Positions 39,601-50,699 of a DNA stretch of 64,000 bases are shown one piece after another (the stretch's first letter is position 1; each line of letters opens with the position of its first letter). Origin of the DNA: Oreohelix idahoensis (taxonomy: Eukaryota; Mollusca; Gastropoda; Stylommatophora; Oreohelicidae); NCBI GenBank assembly GCA_024509875.1, contig JAMPIV010000299.1:372001-436000 (forward strand), in the 5' to 3' direction. The position numbers were made by a program, and so were the translations under genes. The notes below the pieces were generated by a model that saw nothing but the letters and a program-made list of their open reading frames with translations, had not been told where the DNA came from and did not search any database.

Positions 39601-39843
39601 AATTAGCCCAACAGTAATATTGAGATCTCCTGGTGGGAGAAATAAAAGTAGGGAAATAAATTGTAAAATTTCCTTTAAAATTAAAAGTGTCCCTGCAGAT
39701 AAAAGTTGGTGAATCTTCACAGCCAGTAATAATTAATTAGTTAACTGGTTAGTTAGAATTAGTTAGACTATAGTAATTAGAAGTACTTAGTGTATTTACT
39801 GGTTAGAGATTTAGCTTGTATATTATTATATTGTCTAAAAAGT

Positions 39844-41547
39844 ATGGCTGAGCTAGCAAAGTTTAGATCAGCTGCTGTGCTCACTGCGAAGGAGATGGGG
39901 ATGGATGGTCAAATTTTAATTCAATACGTAACGACTGAATGTGATAAATATATTGAAAGGGAAGATAGAAAGGTAGCTGAAGAGAAGAGGTTACAAATTG
40001 AGGCTGATAGAGAAATTAAGAGGCTGCAGATTGAGGCAGAAGAAAAACGACAGCAAAGGGAGGCAGAAGAAAAAAGGTTGACTGCCGAAAGGGAGGCAGA
40101 AGATAAAAAGGCCGAAAGGGAGGCAGAAGATAGAAGGTTGCAGAGGGAGCACGAATTACGACTAAGGGAGCTGGAATTACAAGGCCCGGCCCCTGAAAAT
40201 GGTGCCAGCCCTTTTGCCTCAGATGCTACGCCCAGTATGGGAGCCTCAAACTCAGCTATGGGGTTTCATTTAGACCATTTTGTTGAGAAAGACGATGACA
40301 TAGAGGGGTACCTAGGACGTTTTGAGTTATTAGCTACTACATATGGGTTAGAGAGAGAGAGGTGGAGTTTAAAGCTATCACAGGGATTGAGGGGTACTTC
40401 TTATGAAGTATTTGCCAAAATGAACAGGGAAGACCAAGACAATTATGACATGTTAAAGCAGGCTTTGTTATTAAGGTACGAGAAGAATGGTGAATTTTAT
40501 CGTAAGAAATTTAGAAATGCCAAACTGTTGTCTGGGGAGACATACCACCAATTCTCTGCCAGACTAGAAACCTATTTGGAGAAATGGACGGCTCTGGGGA
40601 AGACCCAAGATCTTAAAGAAATGATCATGATTGAGCAATTGAGAGAGTCCATGGCTCCAGACATGAGAAAATTTCTCATGGAACAAGGTGCAGAGAAGTT
40701 GGGGGAAATTTTAAATGTTGCTGAGAGGTATCAGGCAGCCCAGGCAGAGGTAAGTGGTGCTAAGAAGAAGCACATAGACAATTTTAAAGCTCCACAGCAA
40801 TTTAATAAATTTGATAATAGAGAGCAGGGAAATAAAGGTAGGACAAACTTTGAGCGGCCAAGAAATGACTATCGCGACAGAAACTCACAGTTCAATGACC
40901 AAAAGTTCAATGAAAGAAAACCGTTGAACCAAGGAAAAAGATGGTGTAAATGGTGCAAGAAGGATAACCATAACACCGAATTTTGTAGAAGGAAACCTTC
41001 AAACATTGCTGCAATGAAGTCGGGGACGCAAAGATTAAAGGTTAATCCTAAGGGACAACAGGAACCTTATCACCCCCCAGTTTGTGAGGATGTTATTTGT
41101 AATGGGGTCACCATAAGGTGCCTTTATGATACAGGTTTGGATTATGATTCAGTTGTGAAGTCTAGCCTAGTGGACCCAAGTCAGTATACCACAGAAACAG
41201 TGGAAATACAAGGGGCGACTAAGGACATACCACTCATGACACTTCCCATCGCAAGGATAACGGTGAAAACTCGCTATGTGGAAGGAGAAATCAGAGCAGC
41301 AGTGATAGATGAACCAATCTACCCTCTGATATTGGGGTGTAGATACGTCTTCTTGGGGAATCCCGAGAAACCTGTGATCATGGCGACAGTGCAGACCAGG
41401 TCACAGAAGAAGGAGGAAGAAGGTGAACCTATAAATGCTCATCCAGAGGAGATGAGGAAGGCGCAGGCTGAGGATAGGACACTCAAGCCCTGTTTTAAAA
41501 AATTGCCCAATGCCACACACCTCCGAGCAAGGGGGAATATTTCATGA
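39844..41547 (+). CDS. Gag-protease of the young Gmr1-type element
   Basis: Chosen start is ATG 39,844 (MAELAKFRSAAVLTAKEM), matching the gag start of the other two elements. The open frame extends further 5' but without an ATG. Residues about 40-120 are a Glu/Lys/Arg-rich coiled-coil-like stretch with repeated EREAEDKK-type units. Residues about 150-310 are capsid-like. A nucleocapsid knuckle CKWCKKDNHNTEFC (CX2CX4HX4C) lies near residue 370. The aspartic protease active site DTG (in CLYDTGLDYDS) is at about residue 429. The last dozen codons after about 41,508 are out of the ancestral frame because one A is missing compared with the older copy. The product would package RNA and process the polyprotein. 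Confidence 0.92.
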   Translation: MAELAKFRSAAVLTAKEMGMDGQILIQYVTTECDKYIEREDRKVAEEKRLQIEADREIKRLQIEAEEKRQQREAEEKRLTAEREAEDKKAEREAEDRRLQREHELRLRELELQGPAPENGASPFASDATPSMGASNSAMGFHLDHFVEKDDDIEGYLGRFELLATTYGLERERWSLKLSQGLRGTSYEVFAKMNREDQDNYDMLKQALLLRYEKNGEFYRKKFRNAKLLSGETYHQFSARLETYLEKWTALGKTQDLKEMIMIEQLRESMAPDMRKFLMEQGAEKLGEILNVAERYQAAQAEVSGAKKKHIDNFKAPQQFNKFDNREQGNKGRTNFERPRNDYRDRNSQFNDQKFNERKPLNQGKRWCKWCKKDNHNTEFCRRKPSNIAAMKSGTQRLKVNPKGQQEPYHPPVCEDVICNGVTIRCLYDTGLDYDSVVKSSLVDPSQYTTETVEIQGATKDIPLMTLPIARITVKTRYVEGEIRAAVIDEPIYPLILGCRYVFLGNPEKPVIMATVQTRSQKKEEEGEPINAHPEEMRKAQAEDRTLKPCFKKLPNATHLRARGNIS

Positions 41548-44200
41548 AGAACAAACTCTTATACAGGAAGGCCGGAACTGGAACAAATGGTCACAACCAG
41601 CTGGTTCTTCCCATTCATATAGAGATAAAGTGATGGAACTCGGACATGCGATTCCCTTCAGTGGTCACATGGGGATCAGCGCCACAGGACAGCGTATAGC
41701 TTGTCATTACTTCTGGCCAGGGATAACGGAGGATATAAAAAGATATGTCAAATCCTGCCCAGAATGTCAAAGGGTAGCTCCAAAGCACTGGACTGCTCCT
41801 GCAACTCTAGGGGAAATGCCCATAGTGGGAACACCTTTTGAGAGGGTTGCAGTGGATATTGTAGGACCTCTCACTCGGACCAAGAGGAGGAACAGTTACA
41901 TCCTTACTCTGGTGGACACTTGTTCTATGTGGGGAGAGGCGGTAGCCCTGCCATCAATTGATTCAAAACATGTAGCAGAGGCACTACTTACAATATTTAC
42001 CCGATTAGGATTCCCGCATCAAATCTTGACGGATAATGGTTCTCAGTTCAAGGGGAAACTAACGGAAGAAGTTTTTAAGCTATTTCAAGCCAGGCACTTT
42101 CATTGTAGTCCGTACCATCCACAAGGGAACGGCCAGGTAGAGAGGTTCAATGGGACTCTCATTTCTATCCTGAGAAAGCTGGCACACGAAAAACCGGATC
42201 TGTGGGATCAATTCCTGCCCGCCGCATTGTTTGCGTACCGGGAGGTACCACATAGTTCAACCGGGATGGCTCCCGCAACTCTGCTATTTGGGAGGCCAAT
42301 AAAAGGTCCATTAGAAGCCCTATTAAGGACCTGGACAGATGAGAAGGCGGAAGAGACTGTTACCTCATCGTATCAATATGTGAACGAACTGACCACTCGT
42401 TTGAAAGCTGGATGGAAACTGGCAAATGATAATTTGAAACAAGCCAGGAAGAAACATGCAGCATATTTTAATAGGAAGGCAAAGGACAGGGAACTGGCAG
42501 TCGGAGAGAAGGTGCTGCTTCTACTACCGGGAAGCCAGAATAAATTACAAATTGGTTGGCAAGGTCCATATACGGTTCTAGAGAAGGTGTCTAGAACAAA
42601 CTATAAAATTGACAAAAAGGGGAAGGAAAAAGTTTATCATGTAAACCTGTTAAAGAAGTATCTGGACAGACCACTCCAGGAAAGCACCCCCTTATTGACC
42701 TTGGCTATTGCAACCCAGATGCAAAAAGAACCACTCACCTCACATGAATACCCATTACATCCTTGTGAAACAGCAGCACAGGTAAAAGTCAGTAAGCACC
42801 TGACTAAAAACCAGAGGGAGAGAGTTCAACAAGTTCTGGAGGAACATACAGATGTATTAACAGATAAACCAGGCCATACAAATTTGCTACAGTATGACAT
42901 GAAACTGGTAGACTCAAACCCAATCTGTATGAGAGCCTATTCTATTCCGTTCGCGAAGGAGAAGGCATTAAAGGAAGAAATAGATTATTTATTGAAGGAG
43001 GGGATTATTTCGCACAGTGAATCATCTTTTAGTTCTAGTGTCGTTTTGTTGAGGAAACCGTCTGGGGAACACAGACTGTGCATAGATTACAGGAAACTGA
43101 ATGCTGTCACAGAAGGACAAGTGGATCCATTACCAGACACAAAACAGCTATTTGCCAGACTGAACAAGGCAAAATACTTTTCAAAGGTGGATCTTAGTAA
43201 AGGCTATTACCAGATCCCAGTGAAGCCTGAAGTGAGACCTTATTTGGCTTTTAGCACTTCGGATGGACATTATGAATTCAATATGCTACCATTCGGACTG
43301 AAAAATGCTCCGAGTGTGTTTTCAAGGATGATGCGAAAATTGTTGGACCCCCTGAATAACCCATGTATCACGAATTTCATGGATGATATTCTCGTCGCCA
43401 CAGAGACATTTGAAGAACACATTGAAGCTCTGGAGATGTTGTTTGATAGACTTCGGGAGGCGAACTTAACTGCTAGGCCAACAAAATGTTGTATTGGATG
43501 CAAAGAGTTGGAATTCTTGGGACACACTGTATATCAGGGTAATATGACCCCTGATCCTAAGAACTTGGAAAAACTGCAGAGAGCACCTAGGCCGCAAACC
43601 AAAAAGGACGTGCGATCATTCGTGTCGTTATGCGGATTTTATCAGAAATACATCAAAAATTTTAACGCTATTTGTGCTCCTCTGACTGATCTGACTCGCA
43701 AGGGACTTCCAGATAAAATTATTTGGACTGCACAATGTGAATTAGCGTTCCAAGAGTTAAAGGAAAAACTCACTAGCAAGCCTATTCTCAAACTGCCTGA
43801 TTTGACACAGGACTTTGTCTTAAGAACCGATGCAAGTAATGTAGGACTTGGAGGGGCTTTGTTGCAAAGATCATCTTCACCTGATGGGGAACTGAAACCA
43901 GTCGCTTATGCAAGCCGCAAATTGAATAAGGCGGAACAAGGATACTCCACAAGCGAAAAAGAATGTTTAGCATTAATCTGGGCAATAAAGAAGTTTCAAA
44001 TCTATCTGTATGGTAGGACATTTGTGGTGGAGACGGATCATCAGCCTCTCGTGTTCTTGTCTCAGGCTAAGCATGAAAACGCAAGATTGCTGAGGTGGTC
44101 TTTATTGCTTCAACCTTATCAGTTTAGTATCCAATATATCCCAGGCAAATTGAATGTCGGTGCAGATTTCCTCAGTCGGCACCCCTGTGATCAAAATTAG
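41510..44200 (+). CDS. Integrase-reverse transcriptase-RNase H of the young Gmr1-type element
   Basis: About 896 codons. Residues 1 to about 36 are a wrong-frame read between two 1-base deletions. The real homology starts at SYRDKVMELGH. Integrase: zinc finger H46, H53, C83, C86; catalytic D116 (VAVDIVGPL), D175 (LTDNGSQF), E211 (QVERFNG), with 35 residues between the last two; GPY module at 352-354. RT: LCIDYRKLNA, FSKVDLSKGYYQI, FMDD at 623-626, FLGHTVYQG. RNase H: RTDAS near 773, SEKECLA, TDHQPL, GADFLSR. Integrase first and RT after is opposite to standard Ty3/gypsy, where integrase is last. All catalytic residues are present. The stop is followed by 87 bases to the 3' LTR. Confidence 0.95.
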   Translation: MPHTSEQGGIFHEEQTLIQEGRNWNKWSQPAGSSHSYRDKVMELGHAIPFSGHMGISATGQRIACHYFWPGITEDIKRYVKSCPECQRVAPKHWTAPATLGEMPIVGTPFERVAVDIVGPLTRTKRRNSYILTLVDTCSMWGEAVALPSIDSKHVAEALLTIFTRLGFPHQILTDNGSQFKGKLTEEVFKLFQARHFHCSPYHPQGNGQVERFNGTLISILRKLAHEKPDLWDQFLPAALFAYREVPHSSTGMAPATLLFGRPIKGPLEALLRTWTDEKAEETVTSSYQYVNELTTRLKAGWKLANDNLKQARKKHAAYFNRKAKDRELAVGEKVLLLLPGSQNKLQIGWQGPYTVLEKVSRTNYKIDKKGKEKVYHVNLLKKYLDRPLQESTPLLTLAIATQMQKEPLTSHEYPLHPCETAAQVKVSKHLTKNQRERVQQVLEEHTDVLTDKPGHTNLLQYDMKLVDSNPICMRAYSIPFAKEKALKEEIDYLLKEGIISHSESSFSSSVVLLRKPSGEHRLCIDYRKLNAVTEGQVDPLPDTKQLFARLNKAKYFSKVDLSKGYYQIPVKPEVRPYLAFSTSDGHYEFNMLPFGLKNAPSVFSRMMRKLLDPLNNPCITNFMDDILVATETFEEHIEALEMLFDRLREANLTARPTKCCIGCKELEFLGHTVYQGNMTPDPKNLEKLQRAPRPQTKKDVRSFVSLCGFYQKYIKNFNAICAPLTDLTRKGLPDKIIWTAQCELAFQELKEKLTSKPILKLPDLTQDFVLRTDASNVGLGGALLQRSSSPDGELKPVAYASRKLNKAEQGYSTSEKECLALIWAIKKFQIYLYGRTFVVETDHQPLVFLSQAKHENARLLRWSLLLQPYQFSIQYIPGKLNVGADFLSRHPCDQN

Positions 44201-44274
44201 AGTAATGGCAGACGTGAGGAGTAATTTTACCTATGTGTATCGCTGGTTTTGGAACTTGCCATAGGCATGTTTTC

Positions 44275-44287
44275 AGGTGGGGAGATG
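44275..44287 (+). promoter_or_regulatory. polypurine tract of the young element
   Basis: AGGTGGGGAGATG lies directly before the 3' LTR TGTAGTG. It is nearly all purine and conserved in position with the older element. Confidence 0.7.
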
Positions 44288-46508
44288 TGTAGTGAAATTG
44301 ACAGAGATACAACGGTAAAATTCCTCCAAGGATAACATTTAAGGATAAAAACATAATGCGTAGGCTGCTGATGTACATGATCGCCTAGACCGCGGGTCAT
44401 CATCCCCATAAAATTGACTTGCTAGACCGGAGGGGAACGGAGGATCAAAAAAGAAAAAAAAAAAAATATGACTGGAAAGGCTAAAGAGACGCAATTGGGG
44501 GGGGGGGGGGGGGAAATGGATGAAAGTAAAAAAATTCAAGTCCCCCAAATTGACACGAGGTACGGAATTGGACGTTTTGCGATACCAAGCGCTTGATTTG
44601 AATTTGAGCGGAAGAACGCAGATGTCTGAAAAAAATTACAAAAATTAAAAAGTAAATTTTTCTTAATATTAATGTTAGGAATATAAAAATTAGCTGGCCA
44701 GATGGCCTATTCTGAGCAGTGAACGAATATGGTCTTAATTTTACAGACGGATAGATAATATTGAAAATAATGACAAAAGACAGTGTAGTTCACATCATCG
44801 ACAGACTGAATTGAATCTAAAAAGTGTGGTTATTTGCACACAAAAACACGACCTTGGACGCAGGTGTTCAAATTTACTTGGCATAGAAGTGAAGGGACAT
44901 TGGTGGTAGCTGTGTCTAAATATAACTTTTTACAACAAAAATTTGAAGGGGAGAGAACGGTTGGGTCAAAAATCGAGCACAATTTTGTAGAAACACAAGT
45001 AGAGACGGACAGACTAACAGATAACCATCCATACGTGACTGAAGCTTGACTGAAATGACTTTAGTGAGGAAATTTGAAATTAAAAATAAACCTCGGCAGT
45101 GATTGGCCACAGACAATCATATCATTAGCGCTCAGAGCGCATTTGGGGTCATTCTTCAATAATTGTTCAGTGTTAGACACAGATTTTAAAGTGTGGTGTT
45201 TTCCCATATGAAAGACAGTGAGTTAAATTTAGGGACGCCATCCTATAGCCAGCAGCTCAGCTGAGTTTTGCTAGCACTTCTGTGTTAATTATTCATAATC
45301 TGGTAAGATTGAAATTATTTCTTTATATATTTTGAATATTGTTTCATGTTCGAGTGATTTGATACTGCCATATCATAATCTAGCCTTACAAACAAGTAGG
45401 GATTTTGCTCTAGACCCCCCGCCCAAGTCAGGGTCTAGGGACTAACAATGTACCTAAACACCAGCAAGGATTATGCAAGACAGATCAAGAGTTGAGAATA
45501 AGGAAACATATTACCTATCCTCTTTTAGGGTAGAAAACTAATAATTATTTTTCAGAATCTATAGTCTGGGAGGATCTATCGGATGTAAACCCACCATGGT
45601 AACTGTGCTGTTTGGTCAGAGAGATCTGACCTGTCTGTATAATGTGGTTGTTGTGTCAGTGTGGTGTCCAGACGTGGGTAGAGAATAGATTTTGACACAT
45701 GGCCCATACTTTGATTGCAGAGCTGCGAGTTTCTGTCGTCAACGAAGAAGTATCTATTCGGGTGGTGATTTACACAAGTGTATCTGTGCAGTCCTTGTGA
45801 CAGAGACCACCATTATTGCCCGCCAGCACGGAGAGGTGGGACCGCCTGATTTCAGCACCAGAGCTACAAATACCAGATGAGTGAGCCTCTGGTCTGCTGG
45901 ATATTCACCAACCCCATTTAGTTGCAGATACCCCATAAAAATTCCCACCATTTTCTGGACACTGTGTAGTCAATATAGACAGGTGTGATGAGACCACCCC
46001 AACAGCACAGACAATAAATATCCTCCCTAGTAGCTGACTACCAGAACATTTTAATAAAACTAACTATTATAGTACTTAAATATGTTCACTTTTGCATTTA
46101 TTATGTAACATTCCATGCATAATTTTTATAAATTTTAAATCCTTCTTTTAAAACAAGTTCTGGTCAAAATAAAACTTGATCCAGAACAAATAAATGTAAT
46201 ATAATTATATCAAAAACTTTACACACGTGAGTTAGTTCAGTGTATTGTAACACTTGTTAATCTTATTAGTCTTGTTAAATATCTATGGGTATATTTATAA
46301 CTATCACACCACAGTACACATCATAACCCTAGACACTTTACGCAGCTACATTCATTAAAAAAAAAATTAAGTGTGAGGTCGTAGTGGTAGCAAGAAAGGC
46401 CTTCTGACAATTCTCAATTACATTTTATCTCAGGAGCCTTCACAGCTGGCCTCATACAATTTACATGTAGTACCATCATCATCATACAATACCATCAATA
46501 CCACTACA
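44288..46508 (+). repeat. 3' LTR of the young Gmr1-type element
   Basis: 2,221 bp, almost identical to 37,366-39,576. Visible differences include a longer G-run (about 44,498-44,513), one or two bases in the first 200, and single changes near 44,860 and 46,085. Palindromes are at 45,256-45,265 and 45,614-45,631. Small ORFs identical to those in the 5' LTR are by-products of the duplication. Confidence 0.95.
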
Positions 46509-46914
46509 ATTCCCTAACGATATGTGAAACAGAAGGGAGGCTGACGCGTTTTAAATTCGATACTTAGTGGCCAGTGTCATCTAGTTACATTCACAAAAAT
46601 CATTTATATAACAATAACTATAGTTATCTCGTTTGGTTATATGATGCTTTTGTTTTAAATGTGTTCTACCTTACAAGCGCAATGCCTCATTTAATGTTTG
46701 TTCGTATAAGGGCCTGGATCACAGCCTTAATTACATTCAAGAGATGTCTTTGTATAACAGCGCCTCTAAAGGTTTGTATTTACTACGAAATTTATCATAA
46801 TCATTTTTTTTTCGTACGCCTGCTAATACTCGAGGCAAAATCTCAGGTTATTATGTCTAACATGAGACTGATTTTACGTGAGTATCCCTTTTTTCTTGCA
46901 CAGAGACAGGTGAC

Positions 46915-47150
46915 CCTCGCCATTCAGGCAGATACTCTCCAATTTCGGAGGTACCCATTAGAGCTGGGTCGGCTCAGGAGCCACCAGTCCCTTGTCGACG
47001 ACACTCTTCAAATGTCCTCGCCAGGTCTCGAGTTAATCCAGTCATTATCCCGGTAGACGAAAATCTTCAAATGTACTCGCCCGGGTTTGATTCTGGGTCA
47101 CCCGGTAGCCAGCGCAGTGTTGTAACCACTACGCTAGCGCTGCTCCCTTC
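46915..47150 (-). repeat. tRNA-derived SINE (minus strand)
   Basis: On the minus strand the right end starts GGGAGCAGCGC and has an A box TAGCGTAGTGG at about 47,135. A degenerate T-arm CCCAGAATCAAACCCGGG follows at about 47,078-47,095. Downstream lies the core TGGCTCCTGAGCCGACCCAG and TAATGGGTACC (about 46,955-46,990). The same core follows the tRNA head in the 59.25-kb SINE. Bases 46,514-46,914 hold nothing I recognise. Confidence 0.65.
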
Positions 47151-47319
47151 ATAATCATAACATTATGATTTCCACATTCATTTCCAATTTGTGTGCATTA
47201 ATTTCACGTGTATCCAGATGTCATGGTGAAAAGCATGTGGTAGATATTGGTGTGATGTCACAATGTGTTATGTTGCCATCATTGTTAATGTTCTGTCACA
47301 CACATTCCACCTTTACACA

Positions 47320-47329
47320 CACTCACATT

Positions 47330-47360
<31 letters not shown>

Positions 47361-47404
47361 ACACGCACGCACACACACACACACACACACACACCCACCC
47401 ACAC
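47320..47404. repeat. AC dinucleotide microsatellite
   Basis: (CA)n with interspersed TCACAC, GCAC and CCAC variants. Frames of His-Thr or Val-Cys across it are artefacts. Confidence 0.95.
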
Positions 47405-47523
47405 ACCATAACAAAGTGAAAAGAAACTCTGGTGCTTGACAGGTTCTCCCTTAGCTTTATGTTGTGACGTAATTTCAAGCAGTTCAAACATCCAAACAAG
47501 GAATCTGAAATATTAAACATTAC

Positions 47524-50168
<2,645 letters not shown>

Positions 50169-50329
50169 GGCTGGACCAAAATTAATCTTAATTTTCCTAT
50201 AAAAAATATACGACAATTACACAACTCTGAAAAAAGCAAATATGAAGCTATAAACTGTTAACTATGAGATATTACTTAACAATTTGTAAAGCAATAATTC
50301 AACAACAACATGATGTTGCCATAATTTTT

Positions 50330-50525
50330 GACAGCATTACCAGGCAGTTCTTACCCTGGAATCGCAAGTGTAAGAGAGATAGGAAAGATCAAAGAACACA
50401 TGTAGAAGACAACTGAAAATAGGCTTGGAGGGGACTAAGATGACTGTTAAAGACCTTGAGATGATGGCACCAGACAGGAAGACTTACCATACTATTTAAG
50501 AAGGCTTATGCTCCTTGGGGACCGG
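50330..50525 (+). mobile_element. 3' end fragment of an RTE-like LINE
   Basis: The segment from ACCAGGCAGTTCTTACCCTGG to GGCTTATGCTCCTTGGGGA aligns by eye with the 3' ends at 30.8-31.0 and 60.1-60.28 kb. It is a degenerate coding tail ending with a purine-rich GATTGAAGGAATGAATAA region. Confidence 0.55.
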
Positions 50526-50699
50526 ATTGGTGATAAATGATTGAAGGAATGAATAATTCAATAAAACTACAACATCTACACATCATACAATACTACTTAC
50601 TTACTTAGTCGTTCCTCTTCTAGAAGTTACCAGAAAGAACGCCATTCTATATTGTCGGCTGTCTTTCTCCTGACCTCGTTTCAATCTAGTCCTCGGTCC

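Larger units (their letters stand above)
37366..46508 (+). mobile_element. Gmr1-type Ty3/gypsy LTR retrotransposon, young copy
   Basis: A 9.14-kb element with 2.2-kb LTRs, PBS, gag-protease frame, integrase-RT-RNase H frame and PPT. It is flanked by the perfect 5-bp duplication ATTCC (37,361-37,365 and 46,509-46,513). The two LTRs differ by only a handful of substitutions plus homopolymer length, so insertion was recent. The integrase precedes RT, the hallmark of the Gmr1 group within Ty3/gypsy. No envelope-like ORF lies between RNase H and the 3' LTR. Two single-base deletions near 41,508 and 41,612 separate the two long frames. Confidence 0.95.

Noticed and set aside
41490..41560. Programmed ribosomal frameshift between gag and pol
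   Set aside because: The older copy is open across this point, so two 1-base deletions explain it better.
44201..44287. Possible envelope gene after RNase H
   Set aside because: Only 87 bases lie between the pol stop and the 3' LTR, so the element is not retrovirus-like in that sense.
46574..47056. 160-codon frame
   Set aside because: Overlaps the minus-strand SINE; lacks a recognisable domain.
47165..47520. Open frames of His-Thr or Val-Cys repeats
   Set aside because: Translation of the AC microsatellite.
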